Below the pieces are notes generated by a model. The model searched no databases. It had not been told where the DNA came from and saw only the letters and a list, made by a program, of their open reading frames with translations. Position numbers and translations under genes: made by a program. DNA of 64,000 nucleotides, taken from contig NZ_WWCN01000008.1 of assembly GCF_009857445.1 (NCBI RefSeq), positions 1 to 64,000 of the forward strand, given 5' to 3'. Each line of letters opens with the position of its first letter. Positions within the stretch are counted from its first letter, which is position 1. The stretch is from Duganella flavida. Lineage in GTDB: Bacteria; Pseudomonadota; Gammaproteobacteria; Burkholderiales; Burkholderiaceae_D. Shown here piece by piece: positions 16,835 to 25,938 of this stretch.

Positions 16835-18906
16835 TGCACCTTGGCGGTTGACAGGACCATCGGGCTTTCGTTGGCGGTCGGCTTGCTATTGGCGCGCGCC
16901 GCCTGCACGGTGCGGGCGCCGAAGATCAGCACGCTCAGCACCACGATCACGAAGAAGCCGGCCAGCGAAGCGTCGAGGTAATCGTTGAAGATTACTTGCT
17001 GCATCTGGGCGATCGACTTGGCCGGGGCCAGAATCTTGCCTTCATCCAGCGCAGCCTGGTACTTGGCGGCGTGGGCCAGGAAGCCTACTTTCGGGTTGGC
17101 GTCGAAGATCTTCTGCCAGCCTGCGGTCAGCGTGCACAGCAGCAGCCAGATGGTCGGCACGATGGTCACCCATGCGTACTGGCCGCGCTTCATCTTGAAC
17201 AGCACGCAGGTGCCGAGGATCAGCGCGATGGCAGCCAGCATCTGGTTGGCGATGCCGAACAGCGGCCACAGGGTGTTAATGCCACCCAGCGGATCGACCA
17301 CGCCCTGGTACAGGAAGTAGCCCCAGGCGGCCACGCACAGGCCGGTGGCGGTCAGGTTGGCGAAGGTGTTTTCGGTTTTCTTCATGGCCGGGATAAAGGC
17401 GCCCAGCAAGTCCTGCAGCATGAAGCGGCCGGCACGGGTACCTGCATCGACTGCGGTCAGGATGAACAGCGCTTCAAACAGAATGGCGAAGTGGTACCAG
17501 AAGGCCATCATCTCTTTGCCGCCCAGTACGTCGGACAGGATGTGGGCCATGCCCACCGCCAAAGTCGGTGCACCGCCGGCACGCGAGATGATGCTGTGCT
17601 CGCCAACGTCCTTGGCGGTTTGCAGCAGCATCTCAGGCGTGATGTAGAAGCCCATCTGTGAGACAGCCTGAGCAGCGGATTCAGCAGTCGTACCCAGCAG
17701 CGCAGCCGGCGAGTTCATCGCGAAGTAGACGCCCGGATCGATGGTCGACGCAGCCACCAGCGCCATGATGGCGACGAAGGATTCCATCAGCATCGCGCCG
17801 TAGCCGATGAAGCGGGCGTGGCTTTCGTTCTCAATCATCTTCGGCGTGGTGCCGGACGAGATCAGCGCGTGGAAGCCGGACACGGCGCCGCAAGCGATGG
17901 TGATAAACAGGAACGGGAACAGCGAGCCCGCCCACACCGGGCCGGTGCCGTCGATGAACTTGGTCATCGATGGCATTTGCAAATGCGGTGCAACGATCAG
18001 GATGCCCAGCGCCAGGCCGACGATGGTGCCGATTTTCAGGAAGGTCGACAGGTAATCGCGCGGCGCCAGCAGCAGCCACACCGGCAGCACCGAAGCGACG
18101 AAGCCGTAGCCGATCAGCATCCAGGTCAGCTCGGTGCCAGTGAAGGTGAACATCGGCGCCAGCGCTGGATTCTCTTGCACATACTGGCCGCCGAAGATGG
18201 CTGCCATCAGCAGGATGAAACCGATGATGGACACTTCACCAATCTTGCCCACGCGGATGTAGCGCGAGTACACCCCCATGAACAGCGCGATCGGAATAGT
18301 GGCCATCACGGTGAAGCTACCCCACGGCGAGCCGGTCAGCGCCTTCACCACGATCAGCGCCAGCACCGCCAGGATGATGACCATGATCATGAAGGTGCCC
18401 AGCAGCGCGATGTTGCCGGGGATCGGGCCCAGCTCCGACTTGATCAGGTCGCCCAGCGAGCGGCCGTCACGGCGCATGGAAATGAACAGCACGATGAAGT
18501 CCTGCACCGCGCCGGCAAATACCACGCCAGCCAGAATCCACAGCATGCCGGGCAGGTAGCCCATCTGCGCGGCCAGTACCGGGCCGACCAGCGGACCGGC
18601 GCCGGCAATCGCGGCGAAGTGGTGGCCGAACAGTACGTACTTATTGGTCGGCACGTGGTCGAGGCCGTCGTTGAGCTTGTTAGCCGGGGTCATGCGGCGG
18701 GCGTCCAGGCCCAGCACTTTGTCGGCAATGTACAGGCTGTAGAAGCGATAGGCGATCAGGTAGACGCAGACCGCAGCAATCACGATCCAGATCGCGCTGA
18801 TCGATTCGCCGCGATGCAGGGCGACGACGCCCAGCGCCGACGCGCCTGCGAGGGCCAGTGCGGCCCACCCGAGCTTGCTAGTCAGGGTATTCGGTGCGGT
18901 GTTCAT
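16831..18906 (-). CDS. cstA: Carbon starvation protein CstA-type carboxylate/peptide transporter
   Basis: 691 residues, the normal CstA length, with many hydrophobic helices. '[72 protein letters not shown]' type sequence at residues 50-120 is the family hallmark, along with '[15 protein letters not shown]'. E. coli homologues CstA and BtsT carry pyruvate (and perhaps peptides). The divergent Cache-domain two-component system probably controls it. The sequence cannot tell which substrate it prefers. Confidence 0.95.
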   Translation of the reverse strand: MNTAPNTLTSKLGWAALALAGASALGVVALHRGESISAIWIVIAAVCVYLIAYRFYSLYIADKVLGLDARRMTPANKLNDGLDHVPTNKYVLFGHHFAAIAGAGPLVGPVLAAQMGYLPGMLWILAGVVFAGAVQDFIVLFISMRRDGRSLGDLIKSELGPIPGNIALLGTFMIMVIILAVLALIVVKALTGSPWGSFTVMATIPIALFMGVYSRYIRVGKIGEVSIIGFILLMAAIFGGQYVQENPALAPMFTFTGTELTWMLIGYGFVASVLPVWLLLAPRDYLSTFLKIGTIVGLALGILIVAPHLQMPSMTKFIDGTGPVWAGSLFPFLFITIACGAVSGFHALISSGTTPKMIENESHARFIGYGAMLMESFVAIMALVAASTIDPGVYFAMNSPAALLGTTAESAAQAVSQMGFYITPEMLLQTAKDVGEHSIISRAGGAPTLAVGMAHILSDVLGGKEMMAFWYHFAILFEALFILTAVDAGTRAGRFMLQDLLGAFIPAMKKTENTFANLTATGLCVAAWGYFLYQGVVDPLGGINTLWPLFGIANQMLAAIALILGTCVLFKMKRGQYAWVTIVPTIWLLLCTLTAGWQKIFDANPKVGFLAHAAKYQAALDEGKILAPAKSIAQMQQVIFNDYLDASLAGFFVIVVLSVLIFGARTVQAARANSKPTANESPMVLSTAKVQ

Positions 18907-18989
18907 GCTTCCTCCAAGGGTATTTTTTTAATTATGATCAGTATTCATGATTGTGATATCAGCTGCAAGCGCACCATTACGCAAGGCCG

Positions 18990-19043
18990 ATGCGTAGAAC
19001 TACGTAGGCTAGCAAGCGTGCAGGGGCGTAGAATTCGGGCTAC
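18990..19043. promoter_or_regulatory. Palindromic operator region between cstA and the two-component system
   Basis: The divergent gap contains GCGTAGAACTACGTAG (18992-19007), with an 8-base perfect palindrome CTACGTAG at 19000-19007, and a second GCGTAGAA followed by GGGCTAC at 19026-19042. Repeated TACG/CGTA-type half-sites between divergent genes fit binding by the NarL-type regulator. Assignment is inference. Confidence 0.45.
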
Positions 19044-19068
19044 AAGAACAAGGAGGGAGACGGGCGCG

Positions 19069-20427
19069 ATGAAGTTGCGGCAAAAAGTACTATTTCTGGC
19101 GATCGCGCCGCTCATTTTGGCGCTGTGCGCGATTGCGCTGGCGGTGCGGCATCAGTCCGTCTTGCTGGCCCAGCAGCAGCGCGCCACCATCCAGCAAGCT
19201 TATCTGAGCAGCAAAGAGGCCGAGCTCAAGCACTACGTAGCGCTGGCCTCGCACTCGATTTCGCACTTGTACGATTCCGGCCGCGATGACCAGGCCACGC
19301 GCGAGGAAGCGATGCGCATCCTGTCCTCGCTCAGCTACGGCGATGATGGCTATTTCTTCCTCTACGACATGCAGGGCAATACGCTGATGCACCCGCGCCA
19401 GCCGGAGCTGGTCGGGCAGAACCTGTTCGGCCTGCGCGATGAGAACGGCCGGCTGACGATCCAGAACCTGATCCAGCGCGCCAAGGCCGGTGGCGGGCTG
19501 GAGCGCTACATGTGGGTCAAGCCCTCCACCCACAAGCCGGTCGCCAAGCTGGGCTACGTGATCGCCATGCCGAAGTGGGGCTGGATGATGGGCACTGGTA
19601 TCTATCTGGACGACGTCGACCAGGCGCTGGCCAAGGTCGATGTCCAGCAGTCCGGCAACATCCACAACACCATGCTCTGGATCACCGGGATTGCGATTGC
19701 CGCCGCCGTGGCGGTGGCCAGTTCGGGACTGGCTTTAAACATCAGCGAGCTGCGCGTGGCCGACGCCAAGCTCAAGGTGCTGGCCCAGCGTGTGGTCGAG
19801 TCGCAGGAGGAGGAGAGGGCGCGCCTGTCGCGAGATTTGCATGACGGCATCAGCCAGTGGCTGGTGTCGATCAAGCTGCAAATCGAGGCCGGCATCATCC
19901 GGCTATCCGGCGGCAAGCCCGAGCAGCAGCAAGCCGCGCAAGCTGTGTTCGAGCACGCCGCCGACCAACTCAGCAATGTGATGGCCGAGGTGCGCCGCAT
20001 TTCCCACAACCTGCGTCCGGCCATCCTCGATGACCTCGGGCTGGCGGCCGCGCTGCAGCACCTGGCCAAGGAGTACACCCTGTCTAGCGGAACCCCGGTA
20101 CACTTTGAAGCGTCCGGTTGCACCGACGGTTTGCCCGAGGTTGCCAACACTGTGCTGTTCCGGCTGGCGCAAGAGGCGCTGACCAATATCGAACGCCATG
20201 CCGGCGCCAGCAGCATCCACATCACGCTGGCCGGCGCCGAGCCCGGCGTCACGCTGCGCATCCGCGATGACGGCCACGGTTTTGACGCCGAGGGCATCGC
20301 CCACCATCCGCAGCGCGGCATTGGCCTGCGCAATATGATGGAGCGGATGGACGCCATCGGCGGCCGCTTTGAAATCGTGTCGTCCACCGACGGCACCCTG
20401 GTGACGGCCTATGCCGCTAACGAATAA
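19069..20427 (+). CDS. Sensor histidine kinase with Cache domain (NarX/DegS-type HisKA_3)
   Basis: 452 residues from the ATG at 19069, set by AAGGAGGGAG just upstream; the open frame further upstream is antisense to cstA. TM1 (7-29), a periplasmic single-Cache domain (about 40-195: 'GDDGYFFLYDMQGNTLMHPRQPELVGQNL', 'MPKWGWMMGTGIYLDDVD'), TM2 (200-223), HisKA_3 with 'RARLSRDLHDGISQWL' (His258) and HATPase_c ('LFRLAQEALTNIERHA', 'DDGHGFD', 'GIGLRNMMERM'). This Cache type binds short carboxylates such as pyruvate, lactate or acetate in known members. Paired with the next gene. Confidence 0.93.
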   Translation: MKLRQKVLFLAIAPLILALCAIALAVRHQSVLLAQQQRATIQQAYLSSKEAELKHYVALASHSISHLYDSGRDDQATREEAMRILSSLSYGDDGYFFLYDMQGNTLMHPRQPELVGQNLFGLRDENGRLTIQNLIQRAKAGGGLERYMWVKPSTHKPVAKLGYVIAMPKWGWMMGTGIYLDDVDQALAKVDVQQSGNIHNTMLWITGIAIAAAVAVASSGLALNISELRVADAKLKVLAQRVVESQEEERARLSRDLHDGISQWLVSIKLQIEAGIIRLSGGKPEQQQAAQAVFEHAADQLSNVMAEVRRISHNLRPAILDDLGLAAALQHLAKEYTLSSGTPVHFEASGCTDGLPEVANTVLFRLAQEALTNIERHAGASSIHITLAGAEPGVTLRIRDDGHGFDAEGIAHHPQRGIGLRNMMERMDAIGGRFEIVSSTDGTLVTAYAANE

Positions 20428-20440
20428 AGAAGCAATCAAG

Positions 20441-21058
20441 ATGACGAACACGATCAAAATCCTGCTGGTAGACGACCACCCCCTGGTGCGCGACGGCTTG
20501 CGTGCGCGGCTGGAAGCCATGCCGCAGTTCGAAGTGGTGGCCGAAGCCGGCGGCGCGGCGGAAGCGCTGGAGCAAGCGGCCCGCCATCCGGTCGACCTGG
20601 TGCTGATGGACATTAATATGCGCGGCACCAACGGCATCGAAGCGACCGCGCAGTTCAGGCAAGCCTTCCCGCAGATTGCGGTGCTGATCCTGTCGATGCA
20701 CGACAAGGTGGAATACGTGTCGCAAGCGATCCAGGCCGGCGCCCGTGGCTACGTGCTCAAGGATGCACCCGGCAAGGACATCGTGGTGGCGATTGAAACC
20801 GTGATGTCGGGCGGGATCTACTACAGCGCCGCGCTGGCCCGTCAGCTGGCCCAGCCGCAAAACCAGGACAACCAGCTGACCTCGCGCGAGCACGAAGTGT
20901 TGCGTCACATTGCCAACGGCGAATCGAACAAGCAAATCGCCCGTGCGCTCGACCTCAGCGTGCGTACCGTGGAGACCCACCGCCTCAACATCAAACGCAA
21001 GCTGGGCATCGAAGGGCAGGCCGAGCTGATCCGCTTTGCCGTGCAAAATGCGCAATGA
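20441..21058 (+). CDS. NarL/LuxR-type response regulator
   Basis: 205 residues from the ATG at 20441 (AAGAAG upstream). Receiver with 'VDDHPLVRDGL' and phospho-acceptor Asp57 in 'LVLMDINMRGTNG', then a LuxR-type HTH ('LTSREHEVLRHIANGESNKQIARALDLSVRTVETH' region, about 150-190). It lies 13 bases after the kinase stop, so the pair is an operon. Divergence from cstA-ybdD makes that operon the likely target. Confidence 0.94.
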   Translation: MTNTIKILLVDDHPLVRDGLRARLEAMPQFEVVAEAGGAAEALEQAARHPVDLVLMDINMRGTNGIEATAQFRQAFPQIAVLILSMHDKVEYVSQAIQAGARGYVLKDAPGKDIVVAIETVMSGGIYYSAALARQLAQPQNQDNQLTSREHEVLRHIANGESNKQIARALDLSVRTVETHRLNIKRKLGIEGQAELIRFAVQNAQ

Positions 21059-21320
21059 GACCGCTACCATGTGGTGAAAATACCGACGCCCGCTTCTAAT
21101 CCCATTGCGCATTTCTTAACAGTACGTGTTTCTACGGCAATATCTGATATATTCCTGCTGACCGCAGATTATTGCAATTGTGTAAAAGAAAACGTTTCGC
21201 GCGCCTTCAATTGGTCTTATACTGGTTACATTGCTAATTGCACTACTATCCTTATGGTATTTGGTTGCTTTAAGTCAAGTGTTGATCTAAGATGGCGCGC
21301 ATAACCTCGATGAGATATTG
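21059..21320. other. Intergenic region before the HDOD gene
   Basis: 262 bases, AT-richer than the flanks, with no coding potential. It contains promoter-like sequence, for example TATACT near 21217, and must hold the promoter of the HDOD/PAS-GGDEF-EAL pair. No strong palindrome or terminator was seen. Confidence 0.6.
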
Positions 21321-22490
21321 ATGTCTGCGCCTGAAATCAGCCTGTTTCCACTGGTGGAATTACAAGCAGTGTCCAACGCTCATAACGAGTGGGTGGCACT
21401 GACTTTTGAGCTATCGCACTTTGAAGGCGATGTTTTCCAGGCGGCTTTAACGCTGTTGAAAACGCCCGACGTGTTTGCCGCGTTAGCGCCGCTGGATTGC
21501 ATCCTCCCCGTCCCGAATCCGCAACTGCTGGAGCAGTCTCATCTTGAGACGCTGCAAGCAAACCGCATCATCCTGCGCGTCCCGGCTGCTGCCTGCGCTG
21601 ACGTCGGGATTCAGAAAAAACTCTCCGGCTTTGCCGACGCCGGCTATCGCATCATGCTGGACGGCGTGGCCCAGGGTTCGGCCGCCACCATGAGCGGCGC
21701 GCGCGCCCTGATCTTCGACGCGTCGATCACCTTGCCGCCGATGCTGGCACTGGTTGCCCAGCCGGGCCCGCACTTGGCCACTGGCATGCACAGCGAGATG
21801 CGCATCGCCGAATGTGCCAAGGCCGGCTTCAGCTGGTTTGCCGGCGATTTCGCACTGCATCCACCGCACGACAACAACCTCGGCGACGGCACCTCGCGCA
21901 AGCGCCTGCTGGCGCTGCTGGGCTTGTTAGCGCGCGATGCCGATTCGCGCGAGCTGGAAGTGCTGCTCAAGCAGGATCCGGCGCTGTCCTATCATTTATT
22001 GAAACTGGTGAACTCGGCCGCATTTGCGCTGAGCTCGCCGATCCACAGCTTCGGCCAGGCCATCAACGTGCTGGGCCGCCGCCAGCTGCAGCGCTGGCTG
22101 CAACTGCTGCTGTACGCGCGCCAGCAAGACGACGGCTTGTCCAATCCGCTGCTGCCGCTGGCGGCCGTGCGCGCCTCCATGATGGAAGGCCTGGCAAAGA
22201 CGCTGGGCTGGGACCGCGACCAGCAGGACATGGCTTTCGTGGCCGGTGTGTTCTCGCTGCTGGACGTGCTGCTGGCGATGCCGATGACGGAAATCGTCGC
22301 CGCGCTGAGCCTGGACCTCGACGTGGTGCGCGCGCTGCTGGATCGCGCCGGCCCGCTGGGTGACCTGCTCAAGCTGGTGGAGCAACATGATAGCGCCAGC
22401 CTGGAACAGGCCGGTATCTCCCACGAGACCTATTGGGAAGCGCAGTTGCAGGCTTACCACTGGGCGATCCAGGTGAGCAGGAATATCTAA
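21321..22490 (+). CDS. HDOD domain signalling protein with degenerate EAL-like N-terminus
   Basis: 389 residues from the ATG at 21321. The first ~180 residues resemble an EAL-like fold without the E-A-L signature or its metal ligands ('FADAGYRIMLDGVAQGS', 'MRIAECAKAGFSWFAGDF'), so no phosphodiesterase activity is expected. Residues ~190-380 form an HDOD domain ('LEVLLKQDPALSYHLLKLVNSAAFALSSPIHSFGQAINVLGRRQLQRWL' region). This is the YuxH/CdgJ-like arrangement of signalling proteins. It is 3 bases from the next PAS-GGDEF-EAL gene, so the two are cotranscribed. Confidence 0.88.
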   Translation: MSAPEISLFPLVELQAVSNAHNEWVALTFELSHFEGDVFQAALTLLKTPDVFAALAPLDCILPVPNPQLLEQSHLETLQANRIILRVPAAACADVGIQKKLSGFADAGYRIMLDGVAQGSAATMSGARALIFDASITLPPMLALVAQPGPHLATGMHSEMRIAECAKAGFSWFAGDFALHPPHDNNLGDGTSRKRLLALLGLLARDADSRELEVLLKQDPALSYHLLKLVNSAAFALSSPIHSFGQAINVLGRRQLQRWLQLLLYARQQDDGLSNPLLPLAAVRASMMEGLAKTLGWDRDQQDMAFVAGVFSLLDVLLAMPMTEIVAALSLDLDVVRALLDRAGPLGDLLKLVEQHDSASLEQAGISHETYWEAQLQAYHWAIQVSRNI

Positions 22491-22493
22491 CCG

Positions 22494-24578
22494 ATGCTCG
22501 CGCAACCCGTCTCCGATTTCCTGACCAATAGCGCGGCTTTATGCGATGCCGTGCTACGCATGCGTGGCAGCGCGCTTACCGAGGAACTGGGACGCATCGT
22601 CCGTGCTGTGCTGAGTAGTCCGCTGGGCGAGTATGTGCCGGCCGATTCGTTCTCGGTGCTGCTGCCGCCGCCGGCCGAGCCGGTGCTGGCGGCCAACGAC
22701 GACGCCATGCCGACGTTGAGCCAGGATATCCGTTACGACAACTACTACTTCGGCCGTTTCATCGTCTCCGGCCGCGCGCACTACACGGATCTGGACCGCC
22801 AGCATCTGGCCAGCCTGGCCAGCCTGGCGGCCAGCGTGCTGCAAGTGCACTCGGTAGCGCAGCGCACCACCCACGCCTACGTGCAGGTGGAGGCCAAGCT
22901 GCAGCACCAGGCGCAGATCCTCGACCAGATCCACGAGTCGGTGCTGACGATGGACATGAATGGCTTCATCATCAGCTGGAACAAGGGCGCGGAGCGTCTG
23001 TTCGGCTACACCGCCGTGGAAGCGGTGGGCCGCAACATCCTGTTCCTTTACGATGACGAAGACATGGGCTTCCAGGACGACTTCCTTGAACAAGGCGGCC
23101 GTTTGATGGAAGTGCGGCGCAAAAAGAAAAGCGGTGAAGTGTTCTGGGCCAGCCTGTCGCTGTCGCCGCTGTGCGACATCAACGATCGCTCGATCGGCTT
23201 GATCGCCTATCTGACCGATATCACGGAACGCAAGCTGGCGGAAGAACGCATCCACCATCTCGCCTACTACGACGCGCTGACCAACCTGCCGAACCGCACG
23301 CTGCTGACCAAACTGGTGGACCAGGCCTTGATGGTCGCACAGCGCAACAAGGCGCACGGCTGCGTGCTGTTCATCGACCTGAACCGGTTCAAGCTGATTA
23401 ACGACACGCTGGGCCGCAAGATCGGCGACGAGCTGCTGGTGGAAGTGGCGCGCCGCTTCCGCACCGTGCTGCGTGATCAGGATTTGGTAGCGCGTTTGGG
23501 CGGCGACGAATTCGCGGTCGGCCTGTTCGACATCGGCCAGCATTTCGAGGCCAGCATGGTGGCGCAAAAGCTGCTGGCGACCTTGAACGAAGCGATCTAC
23601 ATCGACGGCCACGATCTGCGCGTGGGCGGCAGCATCGGCATCAGCGTCTATCCGCAGGACGGCCATGATGCGGAGACCTTGCTGCGCCTGGCCGACATCG
23701 CGATGTACCGCGCCAAGCAGGAAGGCGGCGCCGATGGCGACCACGTAGCCTTCTACAGCCAGGATATGAACCAGGGCATGCAGGAACGCATGCGCATCGA
23801 AACCGGCTTGCGCAACGCGCTCGGTAACGGCGAGCTGCTGCTGCACTATCAGCCGAAGTATTCGATCGCGGACGGGAAGATCATCGGTGCGGAAGCGCTG
23901 GTGCGCTGGCGCCATCCTGAGCGCGGCCTGGTGCCGCCGTCGGAATTCATTCCGCTGGCCGAGGCCACCGGTCTGGTGGTGCAGGTCGGTGAGTGGGTGC
24001 TGGAGACCGCGTGCGCGCAGGCGCAGGCCTGGAAGGATGCGGGATTGCCGCCGATACGGTTGGCGGTCAACGTGTCCGCGCGCGAGTTCACGGCGGCGCT
24101 GCCGGTGCGCGTCAGCGATACCTTGAAGCGCTATGGCCTTGAACCATCGTGGCTGGAGCTGGAGATTACCGAGAGCACGCTGATGAACAACATCGACCGC
24201 GTGATTGGCATCATGGACCGTATCACGGCGATGGGCGTGACCTTGTCGCTGGACGATTTCGGCACTGGCTATTCATCGCTGTCGTATTTGAAGCGCTTCC
24301 CGATTGATACGCTGAAGATTGACCGTTCGTTCACGGTCGGCATTCCGACTGACACCAATGACTGCGCGATTGCGAATACGATTATCAGCATCGCGCAGCA
24401 GTTGAAGCACAAGGTGATTGCGGAAGGCGTGGAGACGGTAGAGCAGCTGGCCTTCCTGAAGAATTCCGGCTGCAATGAAGTGCAGGGCTATCTGTTCTCC
24501 AAACCGCTGGAAGCGGACGCGTTTGAACAGGCTTTGCGCGAGAATTGGGCGCCGGGCAGGTCAAGTCGGGCGGCGTAA
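22494..24578 (+). CDS. PAS-GGDEF-EAL cyclic di-GMP turnover protein
   Basis: 694 residues. An N-terminal region (1-135) with a GAF-like helix ('DLDRQHLASLASLAASVLQ') has no clear assignment. PAS/PAC follows (about 140-255, 'TMDMNGFIISWNKGAERLFGYT', 'LTDITERKLAEE'), then GGDEF (265-425, intact 'RLGGDEFAVGL') and EAL (440-685, 'GAEALVRWRHPERG', 'DDFGTGYSS', 'VIAEGVET'). No membrane segment. With the HDOD protein it forms a soluble signalling pair. Confidence 0.93.
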   Translation: MLAQPVSDFLTNSAALCDAVLRMRGSALTEELGRIVRAVLSSPLGEYVPADSFSVLLPPPAEPVLAANDDAMPTLSQDIRYDNYYFGRFIVSGRAHYTDLDRQHLASLASLAASVLQVHSVAQRTTHAYVQVEAKLQHQAQILDQIHESVLTMDMNGFIISWNKGAERLFGYTAVEAVGRNILFLYDDEDMGFQDDFLEQGGRLMEVRRKKKSGEVFWASLSLSPLCDINDRSIGLIAYLTDITERKLAEERIHHLAYYDALTNLPNRTLLTKLVDQALMVAQRNKAHGCVLFIDLNRFKLINDTLGRKIGDELLVEVARRFRTVLRDQDLVARLGGDEFAVGLFDIGQHFEASMVAQKLLATLNEAIYIDGHDLRVGGSIGISVYPQDGHDAETLLRLADIAMYRAKQEGGADGDHVAFYSQDMNQGMQERMRIETGLRNALGNGELLLHYQPKYSIADGKIIGAEALVRWRHPERGLVPPSEFIPLAEATGLVVQVGEWVLETACAQAQAWKDAGLPPIRLAVNVSAREFTAALPVRVSDTLKRYGLEPSWLELEITESTLMNNIDRVIGIMDRITAMGVTLSLDDFGTGYSSLSYLKRFPIDTLKIDRSFTVGIPTDTNDCAIANTIISIAQQLKHKVIAEGVETVEQLAFLKNSGCNEVQGYLFSKPLEADAFEQALRENWAPGRSSRAA

Positions 24579-24589
24579 GAGGGGAACGG

Positions 24590-24618
24590 GTGGTTTTAGC
24601 CCGAGAAATCTGTATAAT
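24590..24618 (+). promoter_or_regulatory. Promoter of tRNA-Ser
   Basis: A perfect -10 TATAAT at 24613-24618 lies 12 bases before the mature tRNA. A TGGTTT-like -35 is seen near 24590 at about 17 bases spacing; this element is weak. Confidence 0.6.
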
Positions 24619-24630
24619 GTTGCACACTTA

Positions 24631-24720
24631 GGAAACGTGGCCGAGTGGTTGAAGGCAACAGTCTTGAAAACTGTCGACGGTGTGAGCCGTTCGTGAGTTC
24701 GAATCTCACCGTTTCCGCCA
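24631..24720 (+). tRNA. tRNA-Ser (anticodon UGA)
   Basis: 90 bases including encoded CCA. Acceptor arms GGAAACG (24631-24637) and CGTTTCC (24710-24716), discriminator G, CCA at 24718-24720. Anticodon stem ACAGT/ACTGT encloses CTTGAAA, anticodon TGA at 24665-24667. A long variable arm, typical of serine tRNAs, and T-arm GTGAG-TTCGAAT-CTCAC follow. The 3' end takes part in a large inverted repeat (separate entry). Confidence 0.97.
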
Positions 24721-24800
24721 AGACATAAAAAAACCGCCAGCCTGAACGCGCTCAAGATCGCGCTCAGTGCTGGCGGTTTTTTTATGTCTTGGCGGAAACG
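24710..24800 (+). terminator. 32-base perfect inverted repeat including the tRNA 3' end; rho-independent terminator
   Basis: Positions 24710-24741 and 24769-24800 are perfect reverse complements (32 of 32), separated by 27 bases. The inner part (ACCGCCAGC / GCTGGCGGT followed by seven T) is a standard terminator for the tRNA transcript. The outer part duplicates the tRNA acceptor end and CCA in inverted orientation, which an ordinary terminator does not need. Confidence 0.9.
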
Positions 24801-24920
24801 AGGGGAGCGCCTGCGCGCTCCCCGTGTGAGATTCGAAGGGCATGGCCCTACCGGGCCATCCCGCTCCGAATCGCCCGTTTGCTGCCGCACAGCGGCAGCC
24901 CCGCGCGCCGAGGGCGCGCG
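24799..24920. repeat. tRNA-tail-derived structured repeat, copy 1
   Basis: After the inverted acceptor end come four perfect hairpins: GGGGAGCGC/GCGCTCCCC (24802-24823), ATGGCCC/GGGCCAT (24842-24859), GCTGCCG/CGGCAGC (24881-24899), CGCGCGCC/GGCGCGCG (24902-24920). Positions 24826-24837 are the reverse complement of the tRNA T-arm (24698-24709). So on the minus strand the block reads as a tRNA-Ser 3' end with the GGGGAGCGC hairpin inserted between T-stem and acceptor. 24799-24843 and 24896-24916 are identical to 26235-26279 and 26297-26317. Confidence 0.85.
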
Positions 24921-25248
24921 ACGCATGCATAATCTTTCGATGTTTGTACTGATAAATCTCAAAGTTCCTGTCCGCTTGTCCAAATGACAGAGCTGACCCC
25001 GTGGTCGCGGTGGTCGCGTGGTCGCAGAGCTGTCAAAGCGCGAAGCGCGGATGCTGCGGTGAATGGTGGCGTAACTTTTTGGCGTAACTATTATCAGTCC
25101 GCTGTGAACGTCATAGACGAATTGTACTGCTGCATCATAGGTGAAAGATCAGGTGCTGCGTCGATTTTTTGACGAGGAATTTCCAATCTTCATCATTGTT
25201 TTAGTATTATTCAGATACTTTGTTTTGATAAAAACGGATCAAGAGCCC
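24921..25248. other. Non-coding stretch downstream of repeat copy 1
   Basis: No convincing gene. It contains three near-tandem copies of GTGGTCGC(G) at 25001-25025 and becomes AT-rich after 25070, probably holding the promoter of the following gene. A nearby GACAGAGCTGACCCC (24986-25000) resembles REP-type sequence but no full element could be delimited. Confidence 0.5.
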
Positions 25249-25938
25249 ATGGAACACGAGTTCGACCCTGATGCCTCCATCCCCTTCCGAACGTATATCC
25301 CCCAGCAAATTTGGGACGAGTATTATTTTGCCCTAGGGAAGTTCATGCATTGTTATGGTCGAGCTGAAGGTAGTCTCAGCGCTACCATTCGTGTGTTCGT
25401 GGGCGATCGGGTAACTCCACGCCATCCAGATGGCTATTTTGTCGTCGACGCCGTGCTTTCAAGCTTTCGTTTGAGTGCGGCGCAGGACACAATAAAGAGG
25501 TTGCTTCGAGTTACCAAGGCGCGAAGCGAAGTTCAGGAAGCGGCTCAGCAAATCCTAAGTAAATTCAGCGAAATCCAGTTCCTGCGAGACAAGATAGCGC
25601 ATTATGGCGCTACTCCGGATATGCGGAATAAAGACCGTTGGTTTAGTACCGGTACTACGATGGTTAACGAATACGACAAGATGGAGCTCATTTATTTTAA
25701 GCCCCAGATGTTGCTAGATATGGCTGATGATTTACATTTAATACCAGATCTCCTTAATTACGTTATTAGCTATGATCCAGCTGACACGTTGACGCCTGAT
25801 AGTCCGCGTGCGATGGTGATGGTTGGGGACTTCGGATTTTGGAAGTCTAACTCGAATGAGTTAAAACGAGAGGGGCCGAAGCATTACAAAGCGAAGTCAG
25901 TCGCATCGGTGAAAGCAGCCAAGCCAGCTAAGAAGTGA
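25249..25938 (+). CDS. Hypothetical protein with HEPN-like RxxxxH motif
   Basis: 229 residues from the ATG at 25249; the frame is open from 25141 but the added stretch is hydrophobic and lacks a good start signal. No family is recognised with certainty. It is predicted mostly alpha-helical and carries 'FLRDKIAHYG' (residues ~118-127), an R-D-x3-H pattern (R-X4-H with a polar residue after Arg) as in HEPN ribonuclease/toxin folds. The C-terminus is Lys/Ala-rich. Codon use and AT content differ from neighbours, and it lies alone between two copies of the tRNA-derived repeat, suggesting transfer. Confidence 0.6.
   Translation: MEHEFDPDASIPFRTYIPQQIWDEYYFALGKFMHCYGRAEGSLSATIRVFVGDRVTPRHPDGYFVVDAVLSSFRLSAAQDTIKRLLRVTKARSEVQEAAQQILSKFSEIQFLRDKIAHYGATPDMRNKDRWFSTGTTMVNEYDKMELIYFKPQMLLDMADDLHLIPDLLNYVISYDPADTLTPDSPRAMVMVGDFGFWKSNSNELKREGPKHYKAKSVASVKAAKPAKK

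Noticed and set aside
17818..19068. Long N-terminal extension of the Cache kinase frame
   Set aside because: It is antisense to cstA, His/Gln/Arg-rich and unlike any domain; a strong ribosome-binding site sets the start at 19069.
24561..24983. 140-codon open frame on the minus strand across tRNA-Ser
   Set aside because: It is antisense to the tRNA; the 'NGEIRTHERLTPSTVFKTVAFNHSATFP' type translation is a well-known artefact of reading tRNA-Ser backwards.
24921..25248. Possible RAYT/REP transposase remnant near 24986-25025
   Set aside because: Only a short REP-like GACAGAGCTGACCCC and three GTGGTCGC units are seen; no transposase sequence or clear ends.
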